64,000 nucleotides of DNA from F1-60-MAGs149 sp037133755. Lineage in GTDB: Bacteria > Actinomycetota > Thermoleophilia > Gaiellales > F1-60-MAGs149. The position numbers were made by a program, and so were the translations under genes. Shown one piece after another: positions 42,093 through 50,540 of this stretch; positions within the stretch are counted from its first letter, which is position 1, and the number at the start of each line of letters is the position of its first letter. The stretch covers positions 132,412-196,411 of the forward strand of contig JBAXNN010000004.1 of the NCBI GenBank assembly GCA_037133755.1. Reading direction: 5' to 3'. The notes beneath the pieces were generated by a model. The model made no database searches and was not told where the DNA came from. It saw only the letters and a list, made by a program, of their open reading frames with translations.

Positions 42093-43256
42093 GTGCGGAT
42101 CGCCATCGTCACCGACTACTACTACCCGCACCTCGGCGGGATCACCGAGCATGTCCACGGACAGGCCACGGAGCTGACCCGGCGGGGCCACGAGGTGACC
42201 GTCGTCACCGGCAATGTGATGCGCCCGCCGCCGATCGTCGACGGCGAAATCCGCCCCGAGGCGAACGTGCCGTTCGAGATCGTTCGCGTCGGCCGTGCAC
42301 TGCCCGGCTATGCCAACGCCTCGCAGACGTACCACGTCGTCGACCCACTGCTGCGCCGCAAGTTGAAGCAGATCTTCGAGCAGCGCAAGGTCGATGTCGT
42401 CCACGTGCACTCGCCGTACAGCCCGATCCTGCCGATCATGGGTGTGCTCGCGGCGCCCAAGACGGCTGTCACCGTCGGCACGTTCCATTCCGTCTTCCCG
42501 CGCAACCTCGGCTTCGACATCATCGCGCCGCTGATGCGCAAGGTGATCAGTCGCCTCGACGGCAAGATCGTCGTCAGCGAGGCCTGCATCGGCTCGCTCG
42601 CGCCGTACTACCCCTACGAGTACACGGTCATCCCGAACGGCATCGATGATCGACACTTCTCGCCGGAAGCCGATCCGATCGCGGAGTTGAAAGACGGCAA
42701 GCTCAACATCCTCTTCCTCGGCCGCTTCGACCCGCGCAATGGCCTCGACACGATGATCGGTGCCTTCACAGATGTCCGTCGTCGCGTTGGCCCAGACGTG
42801 CGGCTGATCGTTGTGGGTGATGGTCCACTCAAGTCCCGGTATCAGAACCAGGTGCCCGATGACGTCGCGCCCGACGTGCACTGGGCCGGCCGCGTCAATT
42901 GGAATCGTCCTCGGTACTACGCCACCGCGGATATCCACTGCACGCCGTGCCAGCGCGCGTCGTTCGGCATGGTGCTGCTCGAGGCGATGAGCTGCGGGCG
43001 CCCGGTTGTCGCGAGCCGCATCTCCGGGTTTCAGCTGCTGATGGAACACGGCAAGCAGGGCCTGCTGATCTCCCCGGCGGAGAGCATGGAGCGCTTCGCC
43101 GAGGCGTTGATGTACATGATCGAGCACCCCGAGGAGCGCGACCGCATGGGTCGCGAGGGGCGCAAGACGGCCGTCACCGAGTACGCGTGGTCCAAGGTCG
43201 CAAAGCAGCTCGAGGACTTCTACGTCGATCTGCTCGACAAGGGCCCGCGCCCATGA
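42093..43256 (+). CDS. Glycosyltransferase family 4, PimA-like
   Basis: A 387-residue GT-B glycosyltransferase. It opens with VRIAIVTDYYYPHLGGITEH (acceptor-domain glycine loop) and has HSPYSPILPIMGVL, TVIPNGIDDRHFSP, ILFLGRFDPRNGLDTMI and the donor-binding EX7E segment FGMVLLEAMSCGRPVVAS. This resembles retaining mannosyltransferases such as PimA that start lipid-linked glycans. GTG at 42093 begins the fold; an ATG at 42036 is unsupported. The TGA overlaps the next gene (ATGA), starting a three-gene coupled operon with a deacetylase-flippase fusion and a lipoprotein. Confidence 0.85.
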   Translation: MRIAIVTDYYYPHLGGITEHVHGQATELTRRGHEVTVVTGNVMRPPPIVDGEIRPEANVPFEIVRVGRALPGYANASQTYHVVDPLLRRKLKQIFEQRKVDVVHVHSPYSPILPIMGVLAAPKTAVTVGTFHSVFPRNLGFDIIAPLMRKVISRLDGKIVVSEACIGSLAPYYPYEYTVIPNGIDDRHFSPEADPIAELKDGKLNILFLGRFDPRNGLDTMIGAFTDVRRRVGPDVRLIVVGDGPLKSRYQNQVPDDVAPDVHWAGRVNWNRPRYYATADIHCTPCQRASFGMVLLEAMSCGRPVVASRISGFQLLMEHGKQGLLISPAESMERFAEALMYMIEHPEERDRMGREGRKTAVTEYAWSKVAKQLEDFYVDLLDKGPRP

Positions 43257-45172
43257 CCAAGCGTCAGACGATTCTCCGAGCGGTGCTGATCGGAGTCGTC
43301 GTCGCTGCGATCGCCGTCATCGCCGACGAGGTGCTGACGCACACCAACCTGTCCTGGCTGGCCTGGGTTGTCGATGTCGCCGCGATTCTGCTGCTCACGC
43401 TCGGCGCGTGGGGCATGTTCGGGGCCAGCTCGCCGCTCTTCGGCGGCGTCGTCGATGGCAAGCGCATCCGCAAGGACGTCGTCGCGCTCACGTTCGACGA
43501 CGGCCCATCGCCCGACACGACTCCGCGCATCCTCGACATGCTTCGCGCCGAGGGGGTTCGCGCCACGTTCTTCGTGCTGGGCAAGCATGCCGAGCGTCAC
43601 CCGGAGCTCGTCGAGCGGATCGTGCGTGAGGGGCACGAGCTCGGCAACCACGGGTACGACCACGGCATCCTCGCGTTTGCCGGCGCCACGCAGGTGCACC
43701 AACAGCTGCAGCGCACGGAGCGCCTGCTGCGCAAGGCCGGCGGGCCGCCGGTACGCGTGTTTCGCGCGCCCCATGGGTTCCGCAGCCCATTCGTGGCGCG
43801 CACCGCACGGCGGCTGGGGTACATGACGTGCGCCTGGAGCGCCGGCGTGTTCGACACCGCGAAGCCCGGCGCCGATGTCATCGTCAAGCGCTCCGCCAAG
43901 GCGATGAAGCCCGGCGCGATCCTGCTGCTGCACGACGCCGACGGCTGGGGCGACGACGATCGCTGGCAGACGGCTGAGGCGCTCCCCGGCATCATCGCCG
44001 CGGCGCGTGAGCGCGACCTCGAGTTTCTGACGATGAGCGAGATCGCTGCGCTCGATCCACCCAAGCCGATTTCGTGGAAGCGCCTCGCGATCGTCATTGC
44101 GATCATCGTCGTGATCGCTGCGATTGCGTTGGCCCGCGTCGACCGCGGCGAGGTCACGGCGATCCTCGACACCTTCCGTACGCTCAGCATCCCGTTCGTG
44201 ATCTTGTCGCTCTTGGCGAATTTCATCAGCGTCGCCTTCAAGGGCGTGATCTGGAAGAGCGCGCTCGACTCGGTGCCAGACGTCAAGGCGCCGTACCGCG
44301 CAGTGCTGCCTGCGATCTTCGTCGGCTTCCTGCTCAACACCGTCCTGATTGCGCGGCTCGGCGAAATCGGTCGCATGGTCGTACTGCGTCGGCGCCTGCA
44401 GAAGGATGGACAGGATGTCCCGATCTCGACGATGACTGCGACCGTCGTGATGGAGCAGCTCGTGCTCGGCATCACGCTTGCTGCACTGCTCGTCGTGATG
44501 GTCTTCACCGTCGACGGCGTGCCCGACTGGGCCGGCCGCGGTACGCTGATCCTGCTCGGCGCGCTGGCCGCGGGGATCCTCGTCGTCGGCCTGGTCGAGC
44601 TCGTCAGCCGTTGGCGTCTCCGCCGCGGTGAGGTGCGCGAGGACTACGCGCGCACCTGGTGGCGCTCGACGCTGCGCACCGCCGAGCTGCACCTGCACTC
44701 GCTGAGCCGTGGCGCGCAGCTGCTGCGCCGCCCGTGGCTGGCGATCAGCTCGTTCGGCGCTGGCCTGCTGTCGTGGATCGCGCAGATCATCGGTATCTAC
44801 CTCGCGTTGCTCGCCTTCGACATCCATACGCATCCGGTCGCCGCGGCGTGCGTCGTCTTCCTCGTCTCGAACCTCGTCGGCTTCGTGCCGCTCGTGCCCG
44901 GCAATCTCGGCGTCTTTCAGCTCGCAGTCGCGACGGCGCTGTCGCAAGCGTTCGACATCTCGTTCGGCCAGGCCGTCACGTTCGCGATTGGCCTGCAGGT
45001 GATCGAGGTCGCGCTCGGTGCGGGTCTTGGCTTCGTCTTCCTCTCGGTCGAAGGGCTCTCGTTCGGTGACGTGCGGCGTACGATCTCGCGGACGGAGGAT
45101 GAGCAAGAAAGCCTGCGTGCTGGCCCGCCGCCGGTGGTCGCCGCCACGCGCGGAGGAGCGCTCGGCGCGTGA
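43253..45172 (+). CDS. Fusion: NodB polysaccharide deacetylase + LPG-synthase/AglD-type membrane domain
   Basis: A 639-residue fusion. Two N-terminal transmembrane helices (about 8-24, 34-54) lead to a NodB deacetylase domain: TFDDGPSPDTTP (80-91), HGYDH (133-137, a variant of HSxxH), FRAPHGFRSP and AILLLHDADGWG. From about residue 275 there is a multi-helix UPF0104 / lysylphosphatidylglycerol-synthase transmembrane domain (SIPFVILSLLANFISVAFKG, LLNTVLIARLGEIGRM, LVGFVPLVPGNLGVFQLAVA). The first half should deacetylate a glycan outside the membrane, the second resembles lipid-flipping proteins. It overlaps GT4 upstream and a lipoprotein downstream. Confidence 0.85.
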   Translation: MTKRQTILRAVLIGVVVAAIAVIADEVLTHTNLSWLAWVVDVAAILLLTLGAWGMFGASSPLFGGVVDGKRIRKDVVALTFDDGPSPDTTPRILDMLRAEGVRATFFVLGKHAERHPELVERIVREGHELGNHGYDHGILAFAGATQVHQQLQRTERLLRKAGGPPVRVFRAPHGFRSPFVARTARRLGYMTCAWSAGVFDTAKPGADVIVKRSAKAMKPGAILLLHDADGWGDDDRWQTAEALPGIIAAARERDLEFLTMSEIAALDPPKPISWKRLAIVIAIIVVIAAIALARVDRGEVTAILDTFRTLSIPFVILSLLANFISVAFKGVIWKSALDSVPDVKAPYRAVLPAIFVGFLLNTVLIARLGEIGRMVVLRRRLQKDGQDVPISTMTATVVMEQLVLGITLAALLVVMVFTVDGVPDWAGRGTLILLGALAAGILVVGLVELVSRWRLRRGEVREDYARTWWRSTLRTAELHLHSLSRGAQLLRRPWLAISSFGAGLLSWIAQIIGIYLALLAFDIHTHPVAAACVVFLVSNLVGFVPLVPGNLGVFQLAVATALSQAFDISFGQAVTFAIGLQVIEVALGAGLGFVFLSVEGLSFGDVRRTISRTEDEQESLRAGPPPVVAATRGGALGA

Positions 45173-45999
45173 GGCGGGTGGCAATCGCGCTGCTCGTCTG
45201 CGCGGCGGCTGCGGCACTCGCCGCCTGTGGGCTCGAGCCCAAGCCGCGGGTGCTGCCGGCGGGCTTTGCCCACCCGCGCTTCATGCTCATCTCCGATGAG
45301 GCGCAGGGACCGTTGTTGGTGGGTGGCGACTACGGCATGCAGTACAGCCTCGATGGAGGCAGAACCTGGCAGGTGCCGGCGACAGGGCGTAAGCCCGTCG
45401 TCGCGGCGGCGCCGTACTACGACCGCATCCTCGTCTCGCGTGGTACCACGGCGCAGGTGTACGACTACAGCCTGCAGGGCGAGGCGAATCCGCGAGTCGC
45501 CTGGCCTTTCGGCGATGCCGTCATGCTGCTCGCGGGCAACGCGCGCAGGGTGCGGCTTTGGGCATTGTCGGCCGACGACACCCTGCAGTTGCACTACTCG
45601 AATGATGGCGGCACGAACTGGTGGGACCTCCCCGCCGTTGGACTTTGCGCGCATCCCCGTGCGCTCGCCGTGGGCGGAGCCAAGGGCAAAGAAACCGAGC
45701 GTCTGTGGGTGGCCTGTGGTCGTCAGGGTCTCCAGGCATCGGACGATCTCGGCGCCAGTTTCCAGTACGTCCCTGGCGTGTCCACCGCAACGACCGTTGC
45801 CGCGGCGCGCAGCGCGGCTGGGCGGATCGCGGTCGCGACGCCCAAGGTGATCGTCACGCGTGACAACGGCCGCACGTGGTCGATCAGCGGACTCAAGGCC
45901 TCGGTGATCGCCATCGACCCGCGCAACCCCGACCTGGTCTTCGCCGTCGGCACGGATGGGCGCCTGTTTGCGTCGTTGGACGGCGGCAGGTCGTTCTAG
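45169..45999 (+). CDS. Asp-box (BNR-repeat) lipoprotein, beta-propeller-like
   Basis: A 276-residue lipoprotein: signal MRRVAIALLVCAAAAALAAC with a lipobox Cys at 20, then a beta-propeller-like domain with five Asp-box repeats (SLDGGRTW, SNDGGTNW, SDDLGASF, TRDNGRTW, SLDGGRSF) spaced 35-90 residues apart. Such repeats occur in sialidases, sortilin-type and photosystem-assembly propellers, but no sialidase catalytic residues are recognisable. It overlaps the fusion gene (GTGA at 45169-45172), so it probably serves the same envelope process on the outer face. Confidence 0.75.
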   Translation: MRRVAIALLVCAAAAALAACGLEPKPRVLPAGFAHPRFMLISDEAQGPLLVGGDYGMQYSLDGGRTWQVPATGRKPVVAAAPYYDRILVSRGTTAQVYDYSLQGEANPRVAWPFGDAVMLLAGNARRVRLWALSADDTLQLHYSNDGGTNWWDLPAVGLCAHPRALAVGGAKGKETERLWVACGRQGLQASDDLGASFQYVPGVSTATTVAAARSAAGRIAVATPKVIVTRDNGRTWSISGLKASVIAIDPRNPDLVFAVGTDGRLFASLDGGRSF

Positions 46000-46445
46000 T
46001 CGCGCAGGGCGGTGTCGCCCTCGGCGAGGTCCAGCAGCCAGTCGGGCACGCGCATCGGGCGCCCCTCGGGGTTTACGCACGCGTGGGTCGTCACGCCGGT
46101 CAGTGCGACCTCGACGCCGGTCGTGACGAGGTAGGCGATCTCGATCAGCGTGCGCGTGATCGTCGCGATGCCCGCGTGCACGACGACGGGGTCGCCGAAC
46201 TTGAGCGAGCGCCGGTAGCGCGCGGCGACGTCGACGACGGCCAGATCAAGGCCACCGCTGTGGACCTCCGCGTAGTCGTGCCCGCCGTGGGCTAGAAGCG
46301 CGACGCGGGTCTCCTCGAGCCACGGAATGTACGACGCGTGGTGCACGACGCCCATCGCGTCGGTCTCGGCGAAGCGCACGCGGATCGGGTGCGAAAAGGG
46401 ATAGCGCGCCGGGTCGAGCGGGGGATCGACGAGCTCGTGCGCCAC
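45996..46445 (-). CDS. 4-hydroxybenzoyl-CoA thioesterase-family (hotdog) thioesterase
   Basis: A 149-residue single hotdog domain with the YbgC/4HBT active-site motif RFAETDAMGVVHHASYIPWLEE (Asp in ETDAMGVVHH). It hydrolyses acyl-CoA thioesters. GTG start at 46445, 2 bp after the XdhC stop, so it is the last gene of the minus-strand MoxR / CoxE / XdhC transcript; this may be mere operon hitchhiking. The stop shares CTAG with the convergent Asp-box gene. Confidence 0.85.
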   Translation of the reverse strand: MAHELVDPPLDPARYPFSHPIRVRFAETDAMGVVHHASYIPWLEETRVALLAHGGHDYAEVHSGGLDLAVVDVAARYRRSLKFGDPVVVHAGIATITRTLIEIAYLVTTGVEVALTGVTTHACVNPEGRPMRVPDWLLDLAEGDTALRD

Positions 46446-46447
46446 GG

Positions 46448-47512
46448 TCAGCTCGCGGGCTCGTCGGTCGGGTGGATGCGCCCCGTCGTGTCCTTCAGAT
46501 GGCGGCCAGAGCGACCCGAGCGGTAGGCGATGATCTCGGCGAGGATCGCCACGGCCGTCTCGGCGGGCGAGTGCGCACCGATGTCGAGGCCGACGGGTCC
46601 GTGGATGCGGCTGATCTGCTCGGCGGTGTTGCCCGAGGCGAGCAGGCGCTCGTTGCGCTTCTCCTGCGTGCGGCGCGAGCCGAGTGCGCCGACGTAGCCG
46701 ACGCCAAGGTCCAGAGCGAGCGAGATCGCCGGATCGTCGATCTTCTGGTCGTGCGTCAGCACCACGAGGTGGTCGGCGGCCTCGAGCTCGAGCTCGGGAT
46801 AGGCCTTATCGGGCCAGGACGTCAGCAGCACGTCGGTGCTCGGCATGCGCTCGTTGGTGCCGAACTTCGTGCGCGGATCGACGACGGCGGTGCGCCAACC
46901 GAGCTTGCTGGCCATGCGGCAGAGCGCCTCGGCGGTATCGACGGCGCCAACCACGACGACGCGCGGGGCGGGGTGGATGCTCTCGACGAAGAGGGTGATG
47001 CCATCCTCGAGGTCGGTCGCGCTCGACGCCTCGGTGGCGATGGCCTCGGCGATCGCTGCCTCGGCCGTGGCACGAAGGTCGCCTTCGAGATCGCCGGTCA
47101 TGGTGTCCGCATCGACATCGCGCACCAACGTGCGGCCGTTCTGCTCGCCACCGAAGACGTGGGCGATCGCGCCACGGCGCATGGCAGTGCGCGGGCTGTA
47201 GCGATCGAGCGCCACCCACAGCTCGCCGCCGCAGGCCAGGCCCACTTCGAGTGCGAGATCGTCGGAGATGCCGTAGTGCACGAGGCGCGGAGCCTCGCCG
47301 TTGCCGGCGAAGAGCTCTTGCGCGGCGCCGTAGATGTCGCCCTCGACGCACCCTCCCGACACCGAGCCGGCCATCTCACCGCTCGACGACACAGCGAAGA
47401 CGCTGCCGATCGGGCGCGGGGCGGAGCGGTACGTGCGCACGACGGTCGCCAGCGCGACGTCGTCGCCACGGGCGGCCCAGGCGGCCGCGGTCTGCAGGGT
47501 CTCGTCGTTCAT
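46448..47512 (-). CDS. xdhC: XdhC-family molybdenum cofactor insertion protein
   Basis: A 354-residue XdhC/CoxI-family protein. The N-terminal XdhC domain has VALATVVRTYRSAPRPIGSV, GSVSGGCVEGDIYGAAQEL and VGLACGGELWVALD; the C-terminal Rossmann domain has RVVVVGAVDTAEALCRMA and YVGALGSRRTQEKRNERLL. XdhC binds the molybdenum cofactor, promotes its sulfuration and delivers it to xanthine-dehydrogenase-family enzymes. The ATG at 47512 overlaps the CoxE-like stop (ATGA). No molybdoenzyme structural genes are in the window. Confidence 0.9.
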   Translation of the reverse strand: MNDETLQTAAAWAARGDDVALATVVRTYRSAPRPIGSVFAVSSSGEMAGSVSGGCVEGDIYGAAQELFAGNGEAPRLVHYGISDDLALEVGLACGGELWVALDRYSPRTAMRRGAIAHVFGGEQNGRTLVRDVDADTMTGDLEGDLRATAEAAIAEAIATEASSATDLEDGITLFVESIHPAPRVVVVGAVDTAEALCRMASKLGWRTAVVDPRTKFGTNERMPSTDVLLTSWPDKAYPELELEAADHLVVLTHDQKIDDPAISLALDLGVGYVGALGSRRTQEKRNERLLASGNTAEQISRIHGPVGLDIGAHSPAETAVAILAEIIAYRSGRSGRHLKDTTGRIHPTDEPAS

Positions 47513-48696
47513 GCCGCCGCCCTCAGGGTCGCAGGTTTGACGCCGGAATGACGCCCGTCGATTTTGCGCAGCGCCTCGGCCAGCGACTCGAGCGCGTTGA
47601 GGTTGTGGCCGGGCAGGAAGGTGTCGACGAAGGGCAGTGCTGCGGCCATACCGGCGGCGAGCGGCTCGTAGCCCTCCGAGCCCTTGAGCGGGTTGACCCA
47701 GATGATCGAGTGGCAGCGGCGTCGCAGGCGCGCCATCTCGTTGGCAAGCGTGGTGACGTCGCCGCGCTCCCAGCCGTCGGAGACGATCACGACGACCGCG
47801 CCGCGCGTCAGGCCGCGGCGCCCGTAGAGGTCGTTGAAGGCCTTGAGGTTGTCGCCGATGCGCGTGCCACCGGCCCAGTCGGGCACGGCGCGCGCCGCGC
47901 GCTGCAGCGAGGCCTCGGGGTCGTAGCCGCCGAGGAAGGGGGTCAGGCGCGTCAGGCGTGTGCCGAACGTGAACGCCTCGACCTTGCGGCCGGCGCTGAC
48001 GGCCGCCTGCAGAAACAGCACGAGCGCGCGGCTGTACGGCTCCATCGAGCCCGACACGTCGCAGAGGAATACGACGCGGCGCTCGACCTTCTTGGGGCGA
48101 CGGAAGGCGCGCTCGATCGGCTCGCCCTCGCGGCGCATCGCCCGGCGCAGCGTCTCGCGCGGCGCCAGCTGCGACCCGTTGGCGGCGACCTCCATGCGGC
48201 GCGAGCGGCGCGTGGGGAGGACGCGCACGAGGCGATCCATCAGACGGCGCAGACGTAGCAATTCGCTCCGGGTCAGCGTGGAGAAGTCGCGGTCGCGCAG
48301 GTTCTCGTCCGCGCTGTAGGCAGCGAGGACGTCGGGCTCTTCCTGATCCTCGTCAACCTCGTCCGGATCGTCGCTCTCGTTCGGGTGCTTGGCCGGCGCG
48401 GGCGGTTGCGGGCGCTCGTCGATGCCGATGCCCATGTCGGGGCGGCGGCCCTCGTTGCGCGTGGGGTCCTTCTCGAACCACGCGCGGAAGGCGCGGTCGA
48501 AGAGTTCGAGGTCATCGCGGCGCGCCACGAGCGTGCAGGCCAGTGCCGAGTAGACCTCGTCGCGGTTGCGCATGTCGACGCAATCGAGCGCGCGCAGTGC
48601 GTCCTGGATGCGGCCGGGGCCAACCTCAACCCCGGCCTCGCGCAGGATGCGGCCGAACGTGACGAGCTTGCGGACGCCGGCGTCGCCGGTGCTCAT
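47509..48696 (-). CDS. CoxE-like von Willebrand factor A domain protein
   Basis: A 395-residue VWA-containing protein. A helical N-terminal region (KLVTFGRILREAGVEVGPGR) and a central acidic linker lead to a C-terminal VWA fold with the MIDAS motif FLCDVSGSMEPYS, AFTFGTRLTRLTPFLGG and VVVIVSDGWERGD. CoxE works with the MoxR-type ATPase CoxD in maturing the CO-dehydrogenase/xanthine-dehydrogenase metal centre. ATG at 48696 shares one base with the MoxR stop (TGATG). It sits between MoxR and XdhC, the usual order of this maturation set. Confidence 0.85.
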   Translation of the reverse strand: MSTGDAGVRKLVTFGRILREAGVEVGPGRIQDALRALDCVDMRNRDEVYSALACTLVARRDDLELFDRAFRAWFEKDPTRNEGRRPDMGIGIDERPQPPAPAKHPNESDDPDEVDEDQEEPDVLAAYSADENLRDRDFSTLTRSELLRLRRLMDRLVRVLPTRRSRRMEVAANGSQLAPRETLRRAMRREGEPIERAFRRPKKVERRVVFLCDVSGSMEPYSRALVLFLQAAVSAGRKVEAFTFGTRLTRLTPFLGGYDPEASLQRAARAVPDWAGGTRIGDNLKAFNDLYGRRGLTRGAVVVIVSDGWERGDVTTLANEMARLRRRCHSIIWVNPLKGSEGYEPLAAGMAAALPFVDTFLPGHNLNALESLAEALRKIDGRHSGVKPATLRAAA

Positions 48697-49628
48697 CAGC
48701 CTGCCGGCAGGGCGTCGTCGGCGGCGGTGCGCGCGCGCTCGACGAGCTGCTGAAGGCTCTCGTCGCGCACGCGGCCGATGTCCTCGTGGAACTTGAGGAC
48801 CGAGCCGAGTGTCATGTCGACGACGTCGGCGGCGAGCTCCTGCTGGCCGAGTGCGAGCAGCGCCTGCGTCCAGTCGATCGTCTCGGCGATACCCGGCTGC
48901 TTCGTCAGGTCGAGCGCGCGGATCTCGTGCACGAAGGCGGCGGCCTGCGCGGCGAGGCGCTCGGAGGCCTCGGGCACGCGGGCGCGGACGATCTGGATCT
49001 CGCGATCGAGGTCGGGCATCTCGACCCACATGTAGAGGCAGCGGCGCTTGAGCGCCTCGTGCAGCTCGCGCGTGCGGTTCGAGGTAAGGAACACGATCGG
49101 GCGGCGCTCGGCCTTGATCGTGCCGATCTCGGGGATCGTCACCTGGAAGTCCGACAAGAGTTCGAGTAGAAACGCCTCGAACTCGTCGTCGGCACGGTCG
49201 ATTTCGTCGATCAGCAGCACCGGCGGCACCTCGTCGTCGCAGGCGATCGCGTCGAGGAGCGGCCGGCGCTCGATGAACCGCGGTCCGAACAGCTCGTCCA
49301 GCATCGCATCGCCCGACAGCTGCTCGCCGCTCGCCTCGAGGCTGCGGATGTAGAGCATCTGGCGCGCGTACGCCCAGTCGTACAGCGCGTGGGCGACGTC
49401 GATGCCCTCGTAGCACTGCAGGCGGATCAGGCGCGCGCCAAGCGCGTCGGCGACGACCTTCGCGAGCTCCGTCTTGCCCACGCCAGCCTCGCCCTCGAGC
49501 AGCAGCGGCTTCTCGAGCGCGAGCTGCAGGTGCACGGTCGTGGCGAGTCCGCGGTCGGCGATGTACGACCGCTCGGCGAGCGCGGCCTGCACGCCGTCGA
49601 TCGATTCGCGAATCTGACTCTTACTCAC
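48696..49628 (-). CDS. MoxR-family AAA+ ATPase (CoxD-like)
   Basis: A 310-residue AAA+ ATPase. Walker A GEAGVGKTE (46-54), Walker B LLIDEID (about 138-144), then sensor-1 region PIVFLTSNRTREL. MoxR/CoxD proteins act as chaperones in metal-cluster or cofactor assembly of molybdoenzymes, usually with a VWA partner, here the next gene. GTG start at 49628. First gene of the minus-strand maturation operon; it diverges from the small DUF6457-like gene at 49739. Confidence 0.88.
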   Translation of the reverse strand: MSKSQIRESIDGVQAALAERSYIADRGLATTVHLQLALEKPLLLEGEAGVGKTELAKVVADALGARLIRLQCYEGIDVAHALYDWAYARQMLYIRSLEASGEQLSGDAMLDELFGPRFIERRPLLDAIACDDEVPPVLLIDEIDRADDEFEAFLLELLSDFQVTIPEIGTIKAERRPIVFLTSNRTRELHEALKRRCLYMWVEMPDLDREIQIVRARVPEASERLAAQAAAFVHEIRALDLTKQPGIAETIDWTQALLALGQQELAADVVDMTLGSVLKFHEDIGRVRDESLQQLVERARTAADDALPAG

Positions 49629-49738
49629 GTGCGGTACTCCCCGGGGGTCGCGGTGGATGGACGATACCCTCATAGCGGGCGGCGCGTCTCTGCGGTGCCC
49701 TTCGCAGGCGGGCAGAAATCCGCCGACAGGAGGCAGAC

Positions 49739-50002
49739 ATGCTGGAAGTCGAGGCATTCGCAGGCCGCGCGGTCGCGGCGATGGGCGACGAGAGTCTGGC
49801 CTGGGTGGGCGACCCGGCTACCGTCGAGGCGCTGCTCTCGCTCGCCGCCGACGCCGCGCACGGCGTGGTGCGCCCGGCCGCGCCGATCGCGACGTTCCTC
49901 GCCGGCATCGAGCTCGGTCGCAGCGGCGGCGACCCCGCTGCGCTCGAGGCCGCGATGGCGCAAATTCGTCGGGCAATCCCCGACGCGTCGGCAACGAGCT
50001 GA
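49739..50002 (+). CDS. DUF6457-like small protein (Mo-cofactor associated)
   Basis: An 87-residue helical protein (TVEALLSLAADAAHGVVRPAAP, then IATFLAGIELGRSGG). This pattern resembles DUF6457 proteins, which in actinobacteria are often fused to or next to MobA-type guanylyltransferases. Here MobA is 42 kb away, but the divergent MoxR/CoxE/XdhC operon keeps the molybdenum context. ATG at 49739 preceded by a good ribosome binding site (AGGAGG about 49727-49732), so this transcript is leadered, unlike most here. Confidence 0.65.
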   Translation: MLEVEAFAGRAVAAMGDESLAWVGDPATVEALLSLAADAAHGVVRPAAPIATFLAGIELGRSGGDPAALEAAMAQIRRAIPDASATS

Positions 50003-50021
50003 GGCCGAGCGTTTCGGCGAG

Positions 50022-50540
50022 TTAGTCCGCAGGCAGAATCTGAATGCGCGGCACGGGGTAGACCGGCGGGTAGTCCTGCATAGCCGTCGCAGCGTCGGCG
50101 TAGGGGTCGCTCCACGGCATCGCGCTCGCGCCGCAGTGCTGGAACGTCGGCGTGCGGTAGATACCGGGCTTGCCCGGCCAGCGCACGCTGATCGGAAAGT
50201 CGCCGATCGAGGTGTTCGGGAGGCCGCCGGCCGTGGCAACCCAGGTGATCACCCAGCGTCCCGACGACGCGCGCGCGACGGTCGAGGTCCAACCGTCAAT
50301 CGCGACCGGCTTCGCGTTAAGCCACGCCGGGCCGAGACGAACAACGAGGCGATCTGTGGCCAACCCAACGCCGCCTTGGCCGACGCCGCAGCCGTGGGGG
50401 ATGGTGATGCCCAGCGTACCGTTCTGCCCCGCGATGGGGTTCTCGCCGTTCAGCTTGATCGTCGCGTGCGCGGCAGCCAAGGGTGCGACTACGAGCGCCG
50501 AAAGAAGCAAGAGGATAATGAGATAGGGAAGCCGTTTCAT
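50022..50540 (-). CDS. YcnI-like (DUF1775) exported copper-associated protein
   Basis: A 172-residue secreted protein: signal MKRLPYLIILLLLSALVVAP with cleavage before HATIK, giving an N-terminal His as in YcnI copper-binding domains. The domain continues with GITIPHGCGVGQGG, TSTVARASSGRWVITW and FPISVRWPGKPG. In Bacillus YcnI binds copper with that His and helps homeostasis. The ATG at 50540 overlaps the stop of the lipid kinase gene (ATGA), so it is the last gene of a three-gene overlapped operon. Confidence 0.75.
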   Translation of the reverse strand: MKRLPYLIILLLLSALVVAPLAAAHATIKLNGENPIAGQNGTLGITIPHGCGVGQGGVGLATDRLVVRLGPAWLNAKPVAIDGWTSTVARASSGRWVITWVATAGGLPNTSIGDFPISVRWPGKPGIYRTPTFQHCGASAMPWSDPYADAATAMQDYPPVYPVPRIQILPAD

